Of a stretch of DNA of 64,000 nt, positions 29,862-40,263 are shown in pieces. This DNA is from Arthrobacter sp. Hiyo4. GTDB lineage: Bacteria; Actinomycetota; Actinomycetes; Actinomycetales; Micrococcaceae. The first letter of the stretch is position 1. Each line of letters opens with the position of its first letter. A program made the translations under genes and the position numbers. Where the stretch lies: NCBI GenBank assembly GCA_002370555.1, contig AP014718.1, forward strand, positions 2,480,001 through 2,544,000, given 5' to 3'. Under the pieces are notes generated by a model. That model was not told the DNA's origin. It did no database searches and worked only from the letters and a program-made list of their open reading frames with translations.

Positions 29862-30727
29862 TTAGTCAAGATGTGCGGCACTCCCGCGCACTACCGCCGT
29901 TCCGGTGCCCAGCTCCTCAATTCGCGCCAGCATCTCCGGCGCCGTCAGGTTCTCACCCAGCAGGTTCGGTTTGCCCGCTCCGTGGTAATCCGAAGAGCCG
30001 GTGATCAGCAGTCCATGTTTGGCTGCAAGGCCCTGAGGAATTCCCGTCCCTCCTCGGGGTTGTCGCGGTGGTCGATCTCCAGGCCGGCCAAGCCGGCGTC
30101 GATCATGTCGCGGTAGGTGCGCTCCCCCACGATCCGGCCCCGGCCGGATGCCACGGGATGCGCGAACACGGGAACACCACCAGCGGCACGGACCAGTTCG
30201 ACGGCGGTGGCGGGGTCGGGTGCATAGTGCTGGACAAAGTAGCGCGAATGGGACGTCAGGATGGACGTGAACGCCTCCGAGCGGTCCGCCACCACACCGG
30301 CCGCAACCAAGGCATCGGCGATGTGCGGCCGGCCCATGGTAGCCCCGGGAGCCACATGGTGGATGACGTCGTCCCATGTCAGCGGGTAGTCTTCGGCGAG
30401 CAGGGTCACCATGCGTTCGGCCCGCGTGAGGCGCGCGTCCTTGGCCTTGGTGATCTCTTCAAGCAATCCGGGGTGGGCAGGATCGTGCAGGTAACTCAGC
30501 AGATGCACACTGATGCCTTGCGAGGTGCGGCAGGAGACCTCCATGCCGGGGACCAGTGCCACGCCGTTTTCCAGCGCCGCGAGGGATGCTTCGGCCCAGC
30601 CGTCCGTGGAGTCGTGATCGGTAAGTGCCACCACGTCCAGGCCCGCCCGGGCAGCCGAAGCCATCACGTCGGCGGGGTTTCGGTGCCGTCCGAAACGTTC
30701 GAGTGGGTATGCAGGTCAATCCTCACT
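29862..30727 (-). CDS. PHP-domain phosphoesterase
   Basis: Metal-dependent phosphoesterase of the PHP superfamily, probably acting on a 3',5'-nucleotide phosphate or an oligoribonucleotide. Metal-ligand motifs are IDLHTHSNVSDG at the N-terminus, VALTDHDSTDGW, LVPGMEVSC, VPVFAHPVASG and the C-terminal ITGSSDYHGAGKPN. Two deletions break it: near 30668 (CCGCCGACG for CCGCCCGACG) and near 30020, where LRALQP should continue into GLAAKHGLLITGSSDYH. The start is GTG at 30727. Divergent from pepP. Confidence 0.88.
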
Positions 30728-30796
30728 TGCCCAGCCTAGTTGACCGCGTCCGCGCCGGTATTGGCCCCGGCTCGGTGCCGGTGAGACGATGGTGCC

Positions 30797-32394
30797 GTGA
30801 ACGATGCCGAAAACACCCCGACCTCTGTCTCCCAGCCCCTCGATGAGCGCGTCAACAACCGCTCTCAGCGGCCCAGTTCCGCTGCCTTTAAGGCCTTTAT
30901 GGCCGGTAACTGGGCGCCGTCCGGGCAGCATCTGCCGGTGCTCGACGCCGTGGCCAACTACGCCGCGGCCCGGCGCAAGGCCATCTCAGAGAAGTTCAAA
31001 GGCGAACGCCTGGTCGTCCCCGCCGGTCCGCTGAAGGTCCGCTCCAACGACTGTGACTACAGGTTCCGTCCGCATTCCGGCTTCGCGCATCTCACCGGGC
31101 TGGGCCTGGATCATGAGCCGGACGCCGTGCTCATTCTGGAACCGGCCGGTGAAGGAAAGGGCGACGGCGGCAGTCACCACCGTGCCACGCTGTACTTCCG
31201 GCCGCTGGCCGGCCGGGATACAGAACAGTTCTACGCTGACTCCCGTTCCGGCGAGTTCTGGATCGGTGCACGGCCACCCTGGCCGAGTTCGAAGCGCGCC
31301 TGGGCCTGGCCACCGCCCACATCGATGGACTTGAATCGGCGATCACCAAGAACGTGGGTGCCCCGGAGATCGGCGGCATCTCCATCCGCCTGGTGCGCAA
31401 GGTGGACGAGAACATCGACGCCCTGGTGGATACGGCCCGGTACAACACTGCCAAGGACCCGGACAACCTGGACCTGGCTGTCCTGGATGCACTGGATGAA
31501 AAGCTTTCCGAAGCGCTGTCTGAACTCCGCCTCTTGAAGGATGAGTGGGAGATCGAACAGATGATGACTGCGGTGGCTGCGACTGTCGAGGGCTTCGTGG
31601 AGGTAGTCAAGGCCCTGCCCCGCGCCCTGACCCATGCCCGCGGCGAGCGCGTGGTGGAAGGCGCGTTCTTTGCCCGCGCCCGCGAGGTAGGCAACGAACT
31701 GGGCTACGACACCATCGCCGCCGCCGGCAACAACGCCACAGTCCTGCACTGGACGCGGAACACCGGCAGGATCAACGCCGGCGAGCTGCTGCTGCTGGAC
31801 GCCGGCGTTGAAGCGGACTCGCTCTACACCGCCGACGTCACCCGGACCCTGCCAGCCAACGGCACGTTCACCGCAGTCCAGCGCAAGGTTTACGAGGCAG
31901 TCCTGGATGCTGCCGACGCCGGATTCGCCGCTGCCCAGCCGGGTGCCAAGTTCCGGGACATCCACACCGCGGCCACGAATGTGTTGGCGGAACGTCTAGC
32001 CGAGTGGGGGCTTCTCCCCGTGAGTGTCGAGGAAGCCGTCAGCGCGGAAGGCCAGCAGCACCGCCGCTGGATGCCGCACGGCACCAGTCACCACCTTGGC
32101 CTGGATGTCCACGACTGCGCCCAGGCAAAGCGCGAACTGTACCTCGACGGCATCCTGGCCGAGGGCATGGTCTTCACTATCGAACCCGGCCTGTACTTCA
32201 AGAACGAGGACCTGGCCATCCCCGCGGAGTACCGCGGCATAGGAGTGCGGATCGAGGACGACATCCTCATGACGGCCGATGGTCCGGTGAACCTCAGCGC
32301 TGCACTGCCCCGCAAGGCCGACGACGTCGAGTCCTGGATGGCAGGCATCTACCAGGAGCTGGACGCCGGTAAGGCAAGCGGAGACATCCGCTAA
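30797..32394 (+). CDS. pepP: Xaa-Pro aminopeptidase (aminopeptidase P)
   Basis: Removes N-terminal residues preceding proline; M24 pita-bread metallopeptidase of about 532 residues. Metal ligands are visible: Asp in LLLLDAGVEAD, Asp in YTADVTRTLP, His in HGTSHHLGLDVHDC, Glu in VFTIEPGLYF and Glu in GIGVRIEDDIL. The N-terminal creatinase-like domain is present (RFRPHSGFAHLTGLGLDHEP). One G is missing near 31275 (CGGCCACC for CGGGCCACC); the repaired join reads FWIGARATLAEFEARLGL. GTG start. Confidence 0.93.
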
Positions 32395-32403
32395 AGGTTG
32401 TTG

Positions 32404-32437
32404 CGTCCAGCGCATCTCCGCAGGGATGCGCTGGACG
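32404..32437 (+). terminator. Hairpin after pepP
   Basis: Perfect 13 bp stem CGTCCAGCGCATC / GATGCGCTGGACG with an 8-nt loop, 9 nt after the pepP stop. No T tract follows, so termination strength is uncertain. Confidence 0.6.
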
Positions 32438-32471
32438 ACCCCACCCCTTGGTGAGACTCTCACAACAGATT

Positions 32472-32512
32472 TTGGCAATCGCTTGCCAAATGTTGGCATT
32501 GATGAATACTCT
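32472..32512 (+). promoter_or_regulatory. LacI-type operator over the sugar importer promoter
   Basis: TTGGCAATCGCTTGCCAA (32472-32489) is an almost perfect palindrome with a central CG, the form bound by LacI-family repressors. Its right arm supplies a -35 (TTGCCA, 32483-32488) followed at 18 bp by a -10 TACTCT (32507-32512). A repressor here would block RNA polymerase directly. No LacI-type regulator is encoded in this window. Confidence 0.75.
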
Positions 32513-32592
32513 AGCCGCAAAGAAAGAAAATCGTAGACTGAGTTTTAGTCTCGGGTCTCTGCCGCAATGTTTGTCTTCAAAGGAGAAGTCTC

Positions 32593-33960
32593 ATGGGTAT
32601 GTCCAGACCGCGTCGCCTCGGCACTATCGCCGCAGCGGCCATTTCCGTCCTGATGCTTGCCGCCTGCGGCGGATCCGGCGGCACAGGCGGTACCACCTCC
32701 GGCGCCACCGGCGGCAACGTGGACGGCACCGGAAAAACCCTCAACGTCCTGATGAGCGTCACCGCACAGTACCCCAGGAACAGCAGGCCTGGTTCAAGGA
32801 AATGAGCGCCAAGTTCAAGGCGGAAACCGGGGCCGACATCCAGTGGGAGACGTTCGCCAGCGCCAATGACGAGATGACCCGGATCCAGACGTCAGTCGTC
32901 TCGGCCAGGGCCCAGACGTCTACGGGCTCGGCACCACGTTCACCCCACGGCCTACTCCACCGGGGCGTTCGTGAAACTGGGTGACAACGAATGGAACCAG
33001 CTCGGCGGCAAGGACAAGTTCGTCCCCGCGGCGCTCGGCATTTCCGGGCCGGATGAAGGCAACCAGATCGGTATCCCGTTCGTGAGCCGGCCGTTCGTGA
33101 TGGCCTACAACACCGAGTTGCTGGCAGCGGCCGGCATCGAAAAGCCTGCCACCACCTGGGACGAATTTACCGAGCAGGCCAAGAAGCTCACCACGGGCGA
33201 CCAGTACGGTGTTGCCGTGGCCTACAAGGACAACTTCGACCCCTGGAAGTACATCTGGGGCATGTCAATCCAGGGCGGCAACCCCATCATTGACGGAACC
33301 GAAGTCCGTCTCGATGACCCCATCACCAAGAAGGCCTACGAGACCTACTTCGGTTGGGTGACGAAGGACAAGGTGGTTGACCCCTCCGCCGTTGGTTGGT
33401 CCAATCCACAGGCACTCGCGGCATTTGCGGCCGGCAAGGCAGCATACTTCCCCATGACCTCGCCGCTGTCCATCCCCGCCCTGGATGCCTCTGCCGTCAA
33501 AGGCAAGTACAAGTACGCCCTGATGCCCACAGTTCCCCCGGGCGAGACCTCCAACCCTTCGGTCGGCAAGCCTGCCACCAGCATCCTCTCCGGTGACAAC
33601 CTCGTAGTGGCTGACTACTCGAAGCAGAAAGACCTCGCCTTCGCGTTCGTCAAGATGATCACCGACAAGGATGTCCAGCTCAACTACTTCAAGGTTTTCG
33701 GACAGCTTCCCGCCAACCAGGCAGCCGCGAAGGAACTTGCAACCAACGAAGTGATTGCGCCGGCCCTTGAGTCGGGAGCCAAATCCGTTGCGACGCCGTT
33801 CAGCGGTGCCTGGGGCGATGTCCAGCTGTCACTGACCAACGTGGTTGTCCAGTCCATTCCGGATCTTTCCTCCGGTGCAGTCAGCGAATCCAACCTGTCC
33901 CAGCGGCTCAAGGACGAACAGGCCAAATCGCAGACCGCACTGGACCGGGCCAAGAAGTAG
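32593..33960 (+). CDS. Sugar ABC transporter substrate-binding lipoprotein (LpqY-like)
   Basis: Extracellular solute-binding protein family 1. The lipobox is MLAACGG near residue 20, followed by a Gly/Thr-rich linker. Ligand-lobe features include GIPFVSRPFVMAYNTELL and TWDEFTEQAKKL. Two deletions near 32773 and 32910 split off the N-terminus; repaired joins are TAQYPQEQQAWFKEMSA and SVVSGQGPDVYGLGTTF. Position next to two permeases and upstream of a block resembling the mycobacterial sigE region suggests the trehalose receptor LpqY as the nearest well-known relative; substrate is inferred. A good Shine-Dalgarno (AAAGGAGAAG) precedes the ATG. Confidence 0.87.
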
Positions 33961-33993
33961 GACTGAGCCACCAACTGCGGAAGGTTACGGAAA

Positions 33994-34980
33994 ATGGCTA
34001 GCAGCGTTACCGAGCCCCGGCCATCGGATAGCGGTCCGATGGCCGGGGCGGCCGCGGGACCCGGCGAAACCACACCCCTTGGGAAGCGACGAAAGGGGCT
34101 CAGCGAGAAGAACCGGCCTCTTTGGCTCCTGATTCCCGGCGGGCTGCTGATGACGATCGTCATCCTCGTCCCGTTGGCCATGGGCATCTGGATGTCCCTG
34201 ATCGATCTGGATCAGTACACCCTTCGCCAGTGGGTCAGCGCCGAATTCATTGGCATCCAGAACTACATTGAAGCGGCACTCAGCAGCGATCTGCTCCGTT
34301 CCATCTGGCTTTCTGTTTCCTTCGCGGTGATCTCCACGGCGGTGACCGTCCCGCTGGGCGTGGCCGCCGCCGTCGTCACCCAGAACGCCTACCGTGGCCG
34401 TGCCCTGGTGCGCTCCATCTTCCTGATTCCCTACGTCCTGCCGTCGTTTGTAGTGGCCAGCGTCTGGCGGACCATGTTGCAGCCGGATGGAATCGTGAAT
34501 GTGACACTGACCAACATGGGAATGGACGGTGGCTTGTGGCTTAACGGCCCGAACGCCTACTGGACCCTGGTGTGGGTGGAAATCTGGGCGGCCTGGCCGT
34601 TCATCTACCTGCTGGCACTGTCCGGCCTGCAGGCGGTGGACCACGAGGTCCACGAGGCGTCGGCCCTGGATGGGGCACTGTGGTGGAACAAGCTGCGGTA
34701 CGTGATTTTCCCTTACCTGAAGGGACCGGTTTCGCTCGCCTTCCTGCTTGCCACGTTGAACCACATCAACAACTTCACCCTCCCCTATGTCCTGTTTGGG
34801 GCTCCTGCACCGTCGGATGTGAACGTGCTGCCGATCCTGGTGTACGTCACAAGTTTCCAGAGCTTCCGGTTTGGCCTCAGCGCCGCCATGGCGGTCGTTT
34901 CGCTGATCCTGATCGCGATTCCGCTCTTCATCTACCTGCGCGCAGTCCGGCTTGATGTGCACGAAGGAGGAAAGAAATGA
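33994..34980 (+). CDS. Sugar ABC transporter permease (SugA/MalF-like)
   Basis: 328 residues, uninterrupted, with about six membrane segments beginning LWLLIPGGLLMTIVILVPL. The EAA loop is VDHEVHEASALDGALWWNKL, where the ATPase docks. It overlaps the next permease by 4 bp (ATGA). No ATPase gene follows within the operon, so a shared MsiK-type ATPase elsewhere is needed. Confidence 0.92.
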   Translation: MASSVTEPRPSDSGPMAGAAAGPGETTPLGKRRKGLSEKNRPLWLLIPGGLLMTIVILVPLAMGIWMSLIDLDQYTLRQWVSAEFIGIQNYIEAALSSDLLRSIWLSVSFAVISTAVTVPLGVAAAVVTQNAYRGRALVRSIFLIPYVLPSFVVASVWRTMLQPDGIVNVTLTNMGMDGGLWLNGPNAYWTLVWVEIWAAWPFIYLLALSGLQAVDHEVHEASALDGALWWNKLRYVIFPYLKGPVSLAFLLATLNHINNFTLPYVLFGAPAPSDVNVLPILVYVTSFQSFRFGLSAAMAVVSLILIAIPLFIYLRAVRLDVHEGGKK

Positions 34981-35894
34981 CCATCGACGCGGCAAACCCG
35001 ATCGTGCAGCAGAAGAAGCAGCCCATCCGGCGTGACGCAGCCCTTGAGGTTACGCGCCTCATGCCAAGGCCGCTGCTGGCCATCGTCACGGTCCTGCTCT
35101 GCGCCCTGGTCCTCATCCCGATCGTGTATATCTTCCTGGCCTCGCTGAACACGGATGTGGGAGTCGCCAGCGGCGAGTTCTGGCCAAGCAGCTTCTCGTT
35201 GGACAGCTACACCAAAATCTGGGATTCCGTGGGGCTGGCGAAAGCTATCGGCAACAGCCTGATCGTTTCCGGGGCCACGGCGGTCGTCTCGGCCATTATG
35301 GCCATCGGCACGGCCTACGTACTGGTCCGGTTTGAGTTCCGCGGGCGCCTGACGGTGCTGCGCGGGCTGCTGGGTCTCCAGTCCGTGCCGGGCACGCTGA
35401 TGCTCCTGCCGGTCTTCGTGCTCTTCTCCTCCGCGGGCACCTATTTGGGTGTGGCCGTCATCGGCACGCTCTGGGGCCTGTTTATCGCCTACCTGACGTT
35501 CGCACTGCCGTTCTCAACGTGGGTGATGGTCACCTACCTCCGCGGCCTGCCGCGGGAATTGGAGGAAGCCGCGCGCATTGACGGTGCCTCAAACGTCGGG
35601 ATCTTGTTCCGGATCATCATTCCGCTCAGCTGGCCCGGGATCATCGTTTCGGCGATTTTCGCCTTCCTCCTGGGCTGGAATGACGTGCTTTTCGCGTCGG
35701 TGTTCACCCGCCCGGACACGCACACTGCCGCAGTTGCGCTGCAGGTCTTCGCGTCCGCGGTTGAGGGCGGAGCGATCCCTGTGTACTCCCAGCTGATGGC
35801 GGCGTCGCTGGTTTGTGCGGTCCCTGTGGTGGTGCTGTACTTCATGTTTCAGAAGTACCTCGTGGGCGGCCTGACAGCCGGCGGCGTCAAGTAA
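34977..35894 (+). CDS. Sugar ABC transporter permease (SugB/MalG-like)
   Basis: 305 residues, uninterrupted. The N-terminal membrane segment is LLAIVTVLLCALVLIPIVYI, the EAA loop is LPRELEEAARIDGASNVGIL, and further helices follow to the end (YLVGGLTAGGVK). Partner of the preceding permease, forming the heterodimeric channel. Followed by a strong terminator, so the operon is SBP-permease-permease only. Confidence 0.92.
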   Translation: MTIDAANPIVQQKKQPIRRDAALEVTRLMPRPLLAIVTVLLCALVLIPIVYIFLASLNTDVGVASGEFWPSSFSLDSYTKIWDSVGLAKAIGNSLIVSGATAVVSAIMAIGTAYVLVRFEFRGRLTVLRGLLGLQSVPGTLMLLPVFVLFSSAGTYLGVAVIGTLWGLFIAYLTFALPFSTWVMVTYLRGLPRELEEAARIDGASNVGILFRIIIPLSWPGIIVSAIFAFLLGWNDVLFASVFTRPDTHTAAVALQVFASAVEGGAIPVYSQLMAASLVCAVPVVVLYFMFQKYLVGGLTAGGVK

Positions 35895-35907
35895 GACGGC
35901 CTCGAAC

Positions 35908-35961
35908 AACAAACAACTCCGCCCGGAACAGCCGTTGCTGTTCCGGGCGGAGTTGTTTGTT
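35908..35961 (+). terminator. Strong terminator after the sugar importer operon
   Basis: Perfect 25 bp stem: left arm 35908-35932, right arm 35937-35961, with a 4-nt CGTT loop. The GC-rich inner part is CTCCGCCCGGAACAGC, and an AACAAAC/GTTTGTT outer part supplies the T-rich end. It starts 14 nt after the permease stop. Confidence 0.88.
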
Positions 35962-36016
35962 ATTGCGGGGCCTTGTTCCCCGGGCCGTGGGTCAGTCCGG
36001 CCTCCGGCGGCACCGC

Positions 36017-36987
36017 TTACGGTGTGGATTCGCCGGAGTCCTTGGAGGAGTCAGGCTGGGAGTGCGCCCGGGACCGATCTGAGCCGGGCTGTTCTGTGCT
36101 GGGCTGCCCCGTGCTGGCCTCGCCTGCAGTGGCCTGATCTGAGACGCGGACACCGTACTGCGGCCGGCCATCAGGGAGGTCCGGGTAGCGGACGGCGGCA
36201 GCGGGAGCCTTCGCCGGCTGGGCCGCTGCCTCCGGCTGCGTGCCCTGGTCCGGGCCTGTGGCTTGGACCACGCCTTGGGCAGTCCCCTGGCCCGAAGTTC
36301 CGGCACCCTGCTGTCCGTAGGGGTCATTCCAACTGGCAGGGCGTGCGGGTGCCGGACCAGGCTGATGGCCCGACTGGCCCGGCTCGCCGCGGTGCTGACC
36401 CAGGTGGCCGTCTGGCCCGTCTGGCCGTACTGCTGGTTCTGGTAGCCCTGGGGATTGTATGGACCGGCTGCTGCGTCCGAGCGGGTCATGGGCAGTTGCT
36501 GGAGCAGTCGGCGCGCATCATGGGCAGCTTCCACCGACACCACCACGTCGTAGCTGGTGGCTACCACCTGGCTGGTCGAGGTGAAATCCCGCTTTCCCCG
36601 CTGCATGGCATACGTGACGATGCCGAACAGCATAAAGAAGGCAGCCCCCATCAGCACAGAGGCCAGGATGGAGAAGTAGCCGGGCGATGGTGCGAAGAAG
36701 GAAAGCATGACGCCAACAAAGAGGCCGAACCACATACCGCTGAGCGCCCCGGAGAGAGCCACCCGAGGGTAGGTGAGGCGGCCGGTCACCCGCTCAACCA
36801 TCTTGAGTTCGTTGCCCACGATGGAAACCATCTGGACCGGGAACTGCTGGTCGGCGAGGTAGTCCACTGCCTTCTGGGCATCCAAGTAAGAGGTGTACGA
36901 GCCTACGGTGTCACCGGTAGGCACCGTGCGTGCGTCATCGGGCCCACTGGGGCCACCGGCCTTGGGAGCACCAAAAATGTTTGACAT
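36017..36987 (-). CDS. General stress protein-like membrane protein (YflT-type domain)
   Basis: The N-terminal half has the YflT/DUF1269-like pattern: GSYTSYLDAQKAVDYLADQQF, then VSIVGNELKMVERVTGR, then two membrane helices (VALSGALSGMWFGLFVGVML and YFSILASVLMGAAFFMLFG), then YDVVVSVEAAHDARRLL. The C-terminal half is Gln/Pro/Gly/Ser-rich and disordered (YNPQGYQNQQYGQTGQ). Deletions near 36400 and 36290 break that tail; the repaired end is SKDSGESTP at 36017. I chose ATG 36987 (MSNIFGAPKAGG). Divergent from the MgtE-N gene. Confidence 0.8.
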
Positions 36988-37064
36988 ACATCCATTCTTG
37001 CCCATCAGCATGTATGCCGCCTGTAAATTCAGCTAAAAGAGAGCAGACTCGGTAGCCTGTAGAC

Positions 37065-38346
37065 GTGAGTACAAATCTTTCGCGCGTCTTCGTGGCCCGC
37101 CTGCTGGGTCTTGACGTCTTCGACCCCTTGGGCGACCGTCTGGGCAGGTTGCGCGATGTGGTGGTTCTCTCGCGTGGCAGCCGTGGCGCCCCGCATGTGG
37201 TGGGCATCGTCGTCGAGGTTCCCGGCAAAAAGCGTGTCTTTGTGCCGATGACACGCATTACCTCCATCGACCAGACACAGATCATCTGCACGGGTCTGGT
37301 CAACCTCCGGCGCTTTGAGCAGCGCGGCGCGGAGACGCTGGTGGTCGCGGAAATGTTCGACCGCCGCGTCACGCTCCGTGACGGTAGCGGCGACGCCACC
37401 ATCGAGGACATCGCCATGGACCAGCACCGGTCCCGCGACTGGTTCGTAAGCAAGCTGTTCGTCCGCCGGGGCCACTCCCTCTCCCCGCTCAGCCGGCTGC
37501 GCCGGAACGAGACCATGATCGTCGACTGGGCCGACGCCCTCCAAGGTGCCCGCACCGAACCCCAGGCAGCCACCCAGTTCGTGGCCAACCATGAGGACCT
37601 GAAACCCGCTGACTTCGCCGAGGCGCTGCAGGAAATGAGCGACAAACGCCGCTTCGAAGTGGCCAGCGAACTCCAGGATGAACGCCTGGCCGACGTACTA
37701 CAGGAAATGCCCGAAGACGACCAGGTGGAGATCCTCTCCGCCCTCGATGTCGAACGCGCCGCGGACGTCCTGGAGGAAATGGACCCCGACGACGCCGCAG
37801 ACCTCCTCGCCGAGCTTCCTTCTGCACAGGCGGAGGAGCTTCTCCGCCTCATGGAACCCGAAGGCGCCGAGGACGTCAGGCGGCTCCTCGAATATGACGA
37901 GGACACGGCCGGTGGCCTGATGACCCCTGTTCCGGTGATCCTCCCCCCGGAGGCGACTGTCGCCGAGGCACTGGCCCACGTCCGCCGCGAGGAACTCTCC
38001 CCCGCCCTCGCCTCGTCCATCTTCATCGCCCGGCCCCCCTTGGAAACCCCACGGGACGGTTCCTGGGCGTTGTGCACATCCAGCAACTGCTCCGCTATCC
38101 GCCGCCGGAACCCCTGGGCAACCTCGTGGACAAGAACCTTGAGCCGGTCTCCGACCAGGCCCACATCAGCGAGGTGGCGCGCACGCTCGCCACCTACAAC
38201 CTGAACTGTCTTCCCGTGGTCAATGACGCAGGCCGGCTCGTGGGGCGGTGACTGTTGATGACGTTTTGGATCATCTGTTGCCGGATGACTGGCGCGCCTA
38301 TGATGGCGAAGCCCCGGTAAGAAAACTGGGAGGCCGCATTGGCTGA
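37065..38346 (+). CDS. PRC-barrel / MgtE N-domain / CBS protein without transport domain
   Basis: Soluble protein of about 427 residues. An N-terminal PRC-barrel-like region (GDRLGRLRDVVVLSRG) precedes helical MgtE_N repeats (LADVLQEMPEDDQVEILSAL, ADVLEEMDPDDAADLLAELP) and a CBS pair (GGLMTPVPVILPPEATVAEA, and the repaired LNCLPVVNDAGRLVGAVTVD). No membrane helices follow, unlike the Mg2+ channel MgtE, so it is a sensor-like relative. Deletions near 38055 and 38245 break the C-terminus; the repaired end is RAYDGEAPVRKLGGRIG with TGA at 38344-38346, overlapping the next gene. TAGCCT (37053-37058) lies 6 nt before the GTG. Confidence 0.85.
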
Positions 38347-38932
38347 CACCGGCGCCCCCAAGAATCCCAACAAGAAGGCGGCGGCCAAGGGCGGACTCGA
38401 CACACCCCTGAGTGGCCGCCAGCGCATCCTGCCGAAGTTCTCACCCGACCCGGATGCATTCGGCCACGCGACGGAAGGCTTCGCCCGGTTTATGGGCACG
38501 CCGCAGTTCCTGGTCTACATGACGGTCTTCGTCGTCATCTGGCTGGTCTGGAACACGTGGGCACCGGCGGAGTGGCAGTTCGATTCGCGCCTCCTGGGCT
38601 ACACCCTCCTGACACTGATGCTTTCCCTGCAGGCCTCCTACGCGGCCCCGCTGCTGCTGCTGGCCCAGAACCGGCAGGACGACCGAGACAGGGTCTCCCT
38701 CCAGCAGGATCGCCAACAGGCGGCACGGAACCTGGCCGACACCGAGTACCTCACCCGGGAGCTGGCGTCGCTGAGGATCGCGCTGCGCGAGGTTGCCACC
38801 CGCGACTACGTACGGGCCGAACTACGGACGCTCCTCGAGGACATGCTGGAAGCGCAGGAGGAACTGCGGACCCACGATCCCGCCGGATCCGGCAGCCACG
38901 AGTCCCGCGTGAGAAGGTCAAGGAAAAGCTGA
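38339..38932 (+). CDS. DUF1003 membrane protein
   Basis: About 197 residues, TTG start coupled to the end of the preceding gene with a GGGAGG Shine-Dalgarno. The DUF1003 core is clear: FARFMGTPQFLVYMTVFVVI with NTWAP, then LLTLMLSLQASYAAPLLLLAQNRQ and DRDRVSLQQDRQQAARNLAD, with two membrane helices and a long cytoplasmic helix. The C-terminus may be longer: one added base near 38905 would continue it as REKVKEKLKEKRDKQR into the lysine-rich stretch before mrp. Pairing with an MgtE-N/CBS protein is a common actinobacterial arrangement. Function unknown. Confidence 0.85.
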   Translation: MADTGAPKNPNKKAAAKGGLDTPLSGRQRILPKFSPDPDAFGHATEGFARFMGTPQFLVYMTVFVVIWLVWNTWAPAEWQFDSRLLGYTLLTLMLSLQASYAAPLLLLAQNRQDDRDRVSLQQDRQQAARNLADTEYLTRELASLRIALREVATRDYVRAELRTLLEDMLEAQEELRTHDPAGSGSHESRVRRSRKS

Positions 38933-39102
38933 AGGAAAAGCGCGACAAACAGCGGAACCCCCGCACGCAGCAGATTCCCAAGGTCAAACCCAGCCATGTC
39001 GCCAAGGACGCCGTCGCCAAGGACACTGCCGCTACCGACCCCGCAATCCAGGACCAGGCCGTCCCAAGCACATCCCCACCACCGAAAGCTGAGCCCACCC
39101 GC

Positions 39103-40263
39103 ATGAGCGCCTCCCTGGAGCAGGCAGTCCACGCTGCGCTGGCCACTGTTATCGATCCTGAGCTCCGCCGTCCCATCACGGAACTGGGCATGGTGGAGTC
39201 TGTGGATGTCGCTGCGGACGGCCGGGTCAGGCTGGCCGTCCTGCTGACCATCGCGGGCTGCCCCCTGCGCGGGACCATTACCGCAGATTCTGAGAAGGCG
39301 CTGTCCGCAGTTCGGGGCGTGACCGCCGTCGAGGTTGAACTGAAAGTGATGAACCAGGCCCAGCGGGACGCCCTGAAGGAACAGCTCCGCGGCGCCTCCG
39401 GGCAGCGCGGGATTCCGTTCAACGAGCCGGGGTCCCTGACCAAGGTTTTCGCGGTGGCAAGCGGCAAGGGTGGTGTGGGCAAGTCATCGGTGACCGTCAA
39501 CCTTGCCTGTGCCCTGGCCGCTCAGGGCCTCCGTGTGGGCATTGTGGACGCCGACGTCCATGGCTTCTCGGTTCCGGCCCTGATGGGCATCACGCAGGCG
39601 CCCACCCGGGTGGACGACATGATCCTGCCGCCGGTGGCCTATGGCGTAAAAGTGATTTCCATCGGTATGTTCGTCGCCGGAAACCAGCCGGTTGCCTGGC
39701 GTGGGCCGATGCTCCACCGGGCCCTGGAACAGTTCCTGACGGACGTCTACTTCGGCGACCTCGATGCACTGTTCCTCGACCTGCCGCCCGGCACCGGTGA
39801 CATCGCGATTTCAGTGGCCCAGTTACTGCCGAAGGCTGAGATCCTGGTGGTCACCACACCCCAGGCCGCAGCTGCCGACGTCGCCGAGCGCGCCGGTGCC
39901 ATCGCCACCCAGACAGGTCAGACGGTGGCCGGCGTCATCGAGAACATGTCATACCTGGAAATGCCCGACGGCGGGAGGATGGAGCTGTTCGGAAGCGGCG
40001 GTGGGGCGGTCCTCGCCGAACGGCTCACAGCGACGGTGGGCACCAATGTGCCGCTCCTGGGACAGATTCCGCTGGACATCCTGCTGCGGGAAGGCGGCGA
40101 CGCCGGCACGCCCATTGTGCTTGGCCGGCCAGAAACTCCGGCGGCCATTGCCTTGACCGGCATCGCCGGAAAACTTGCTGCCAGGCCCAGGGGCCTGAAG
40201 GGGATGAAACTGGCCTGCAGCCGCGTTAACGCAACGCTGCCCGCCAGAGGCAGCGGGGCCTAG
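39103..40263 (+). CDS. mrp: Mrp/NBP35-family Fe-S cluster carrier ATPase
   Basis: 386 residues from ATG 39103. The N-terminal DUF59/MIP18 domain (LATVIDPELRRPITELGMVE) is followed by the ParA-like ATPase: deviant Walker A ASGKGGVGKSSVTVNLA, GIVDADVHGFSVPALMG, FLDLPPGTGDIAISV and VIENMSYLEMPDG. Carries and inserts [4Fe-4S] clusters. The CxxC pair at the C-terminus of many homologues is not seen. The open frame extends upstream through a Lys/Ala-rich stretch (38933-39102) that may belong to the DUF1003 tail. Its stop overlaps the tatB stop tail-to-tail. Confidence 0.9.
   Translation: MSASLEQAVHAALATVIDPELRRPITELGMVESVDVAADGRVRLAVLLTIAGCPLRGTITADSEKALSAVRGVTAVEVELKVMNQAQRDALKEQLRGASGQRGIPFNEPGSLTKVFAVASGKGGVGKSSVTVNLACALAAQGLRVGIVDADVHGFSVPALMGITQAPTRVDDMILPPVAYGVKVISIGMFVAGNQPVAWRGPMLHRALEQFLTDVYFGDLDALFLDLPPGTGDIAISVAQLLPKAEILVVTTPQAAAADVAERAGAIATQTGQTVAGVIENMSYLEMPDGGRMELFGSGGGAVLAERLTATVGTNVPLLGQIPLDILLREGGDAGTPIVLGRPETPAAIALTGIAGKLAARPRGLKGMKLACSRVNATLPARGSGA

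Noticed and set aside
38557..39102. N-terminal extension of Mrp beginning inside the DUF1003 gene
   Set aside because: The first part is out-of-frame DUF1003 sequence; the conserved Mrp DUF59 domain begins at ATG 39103. The lysine-rich stretch in between may be the DUF1003 tail.
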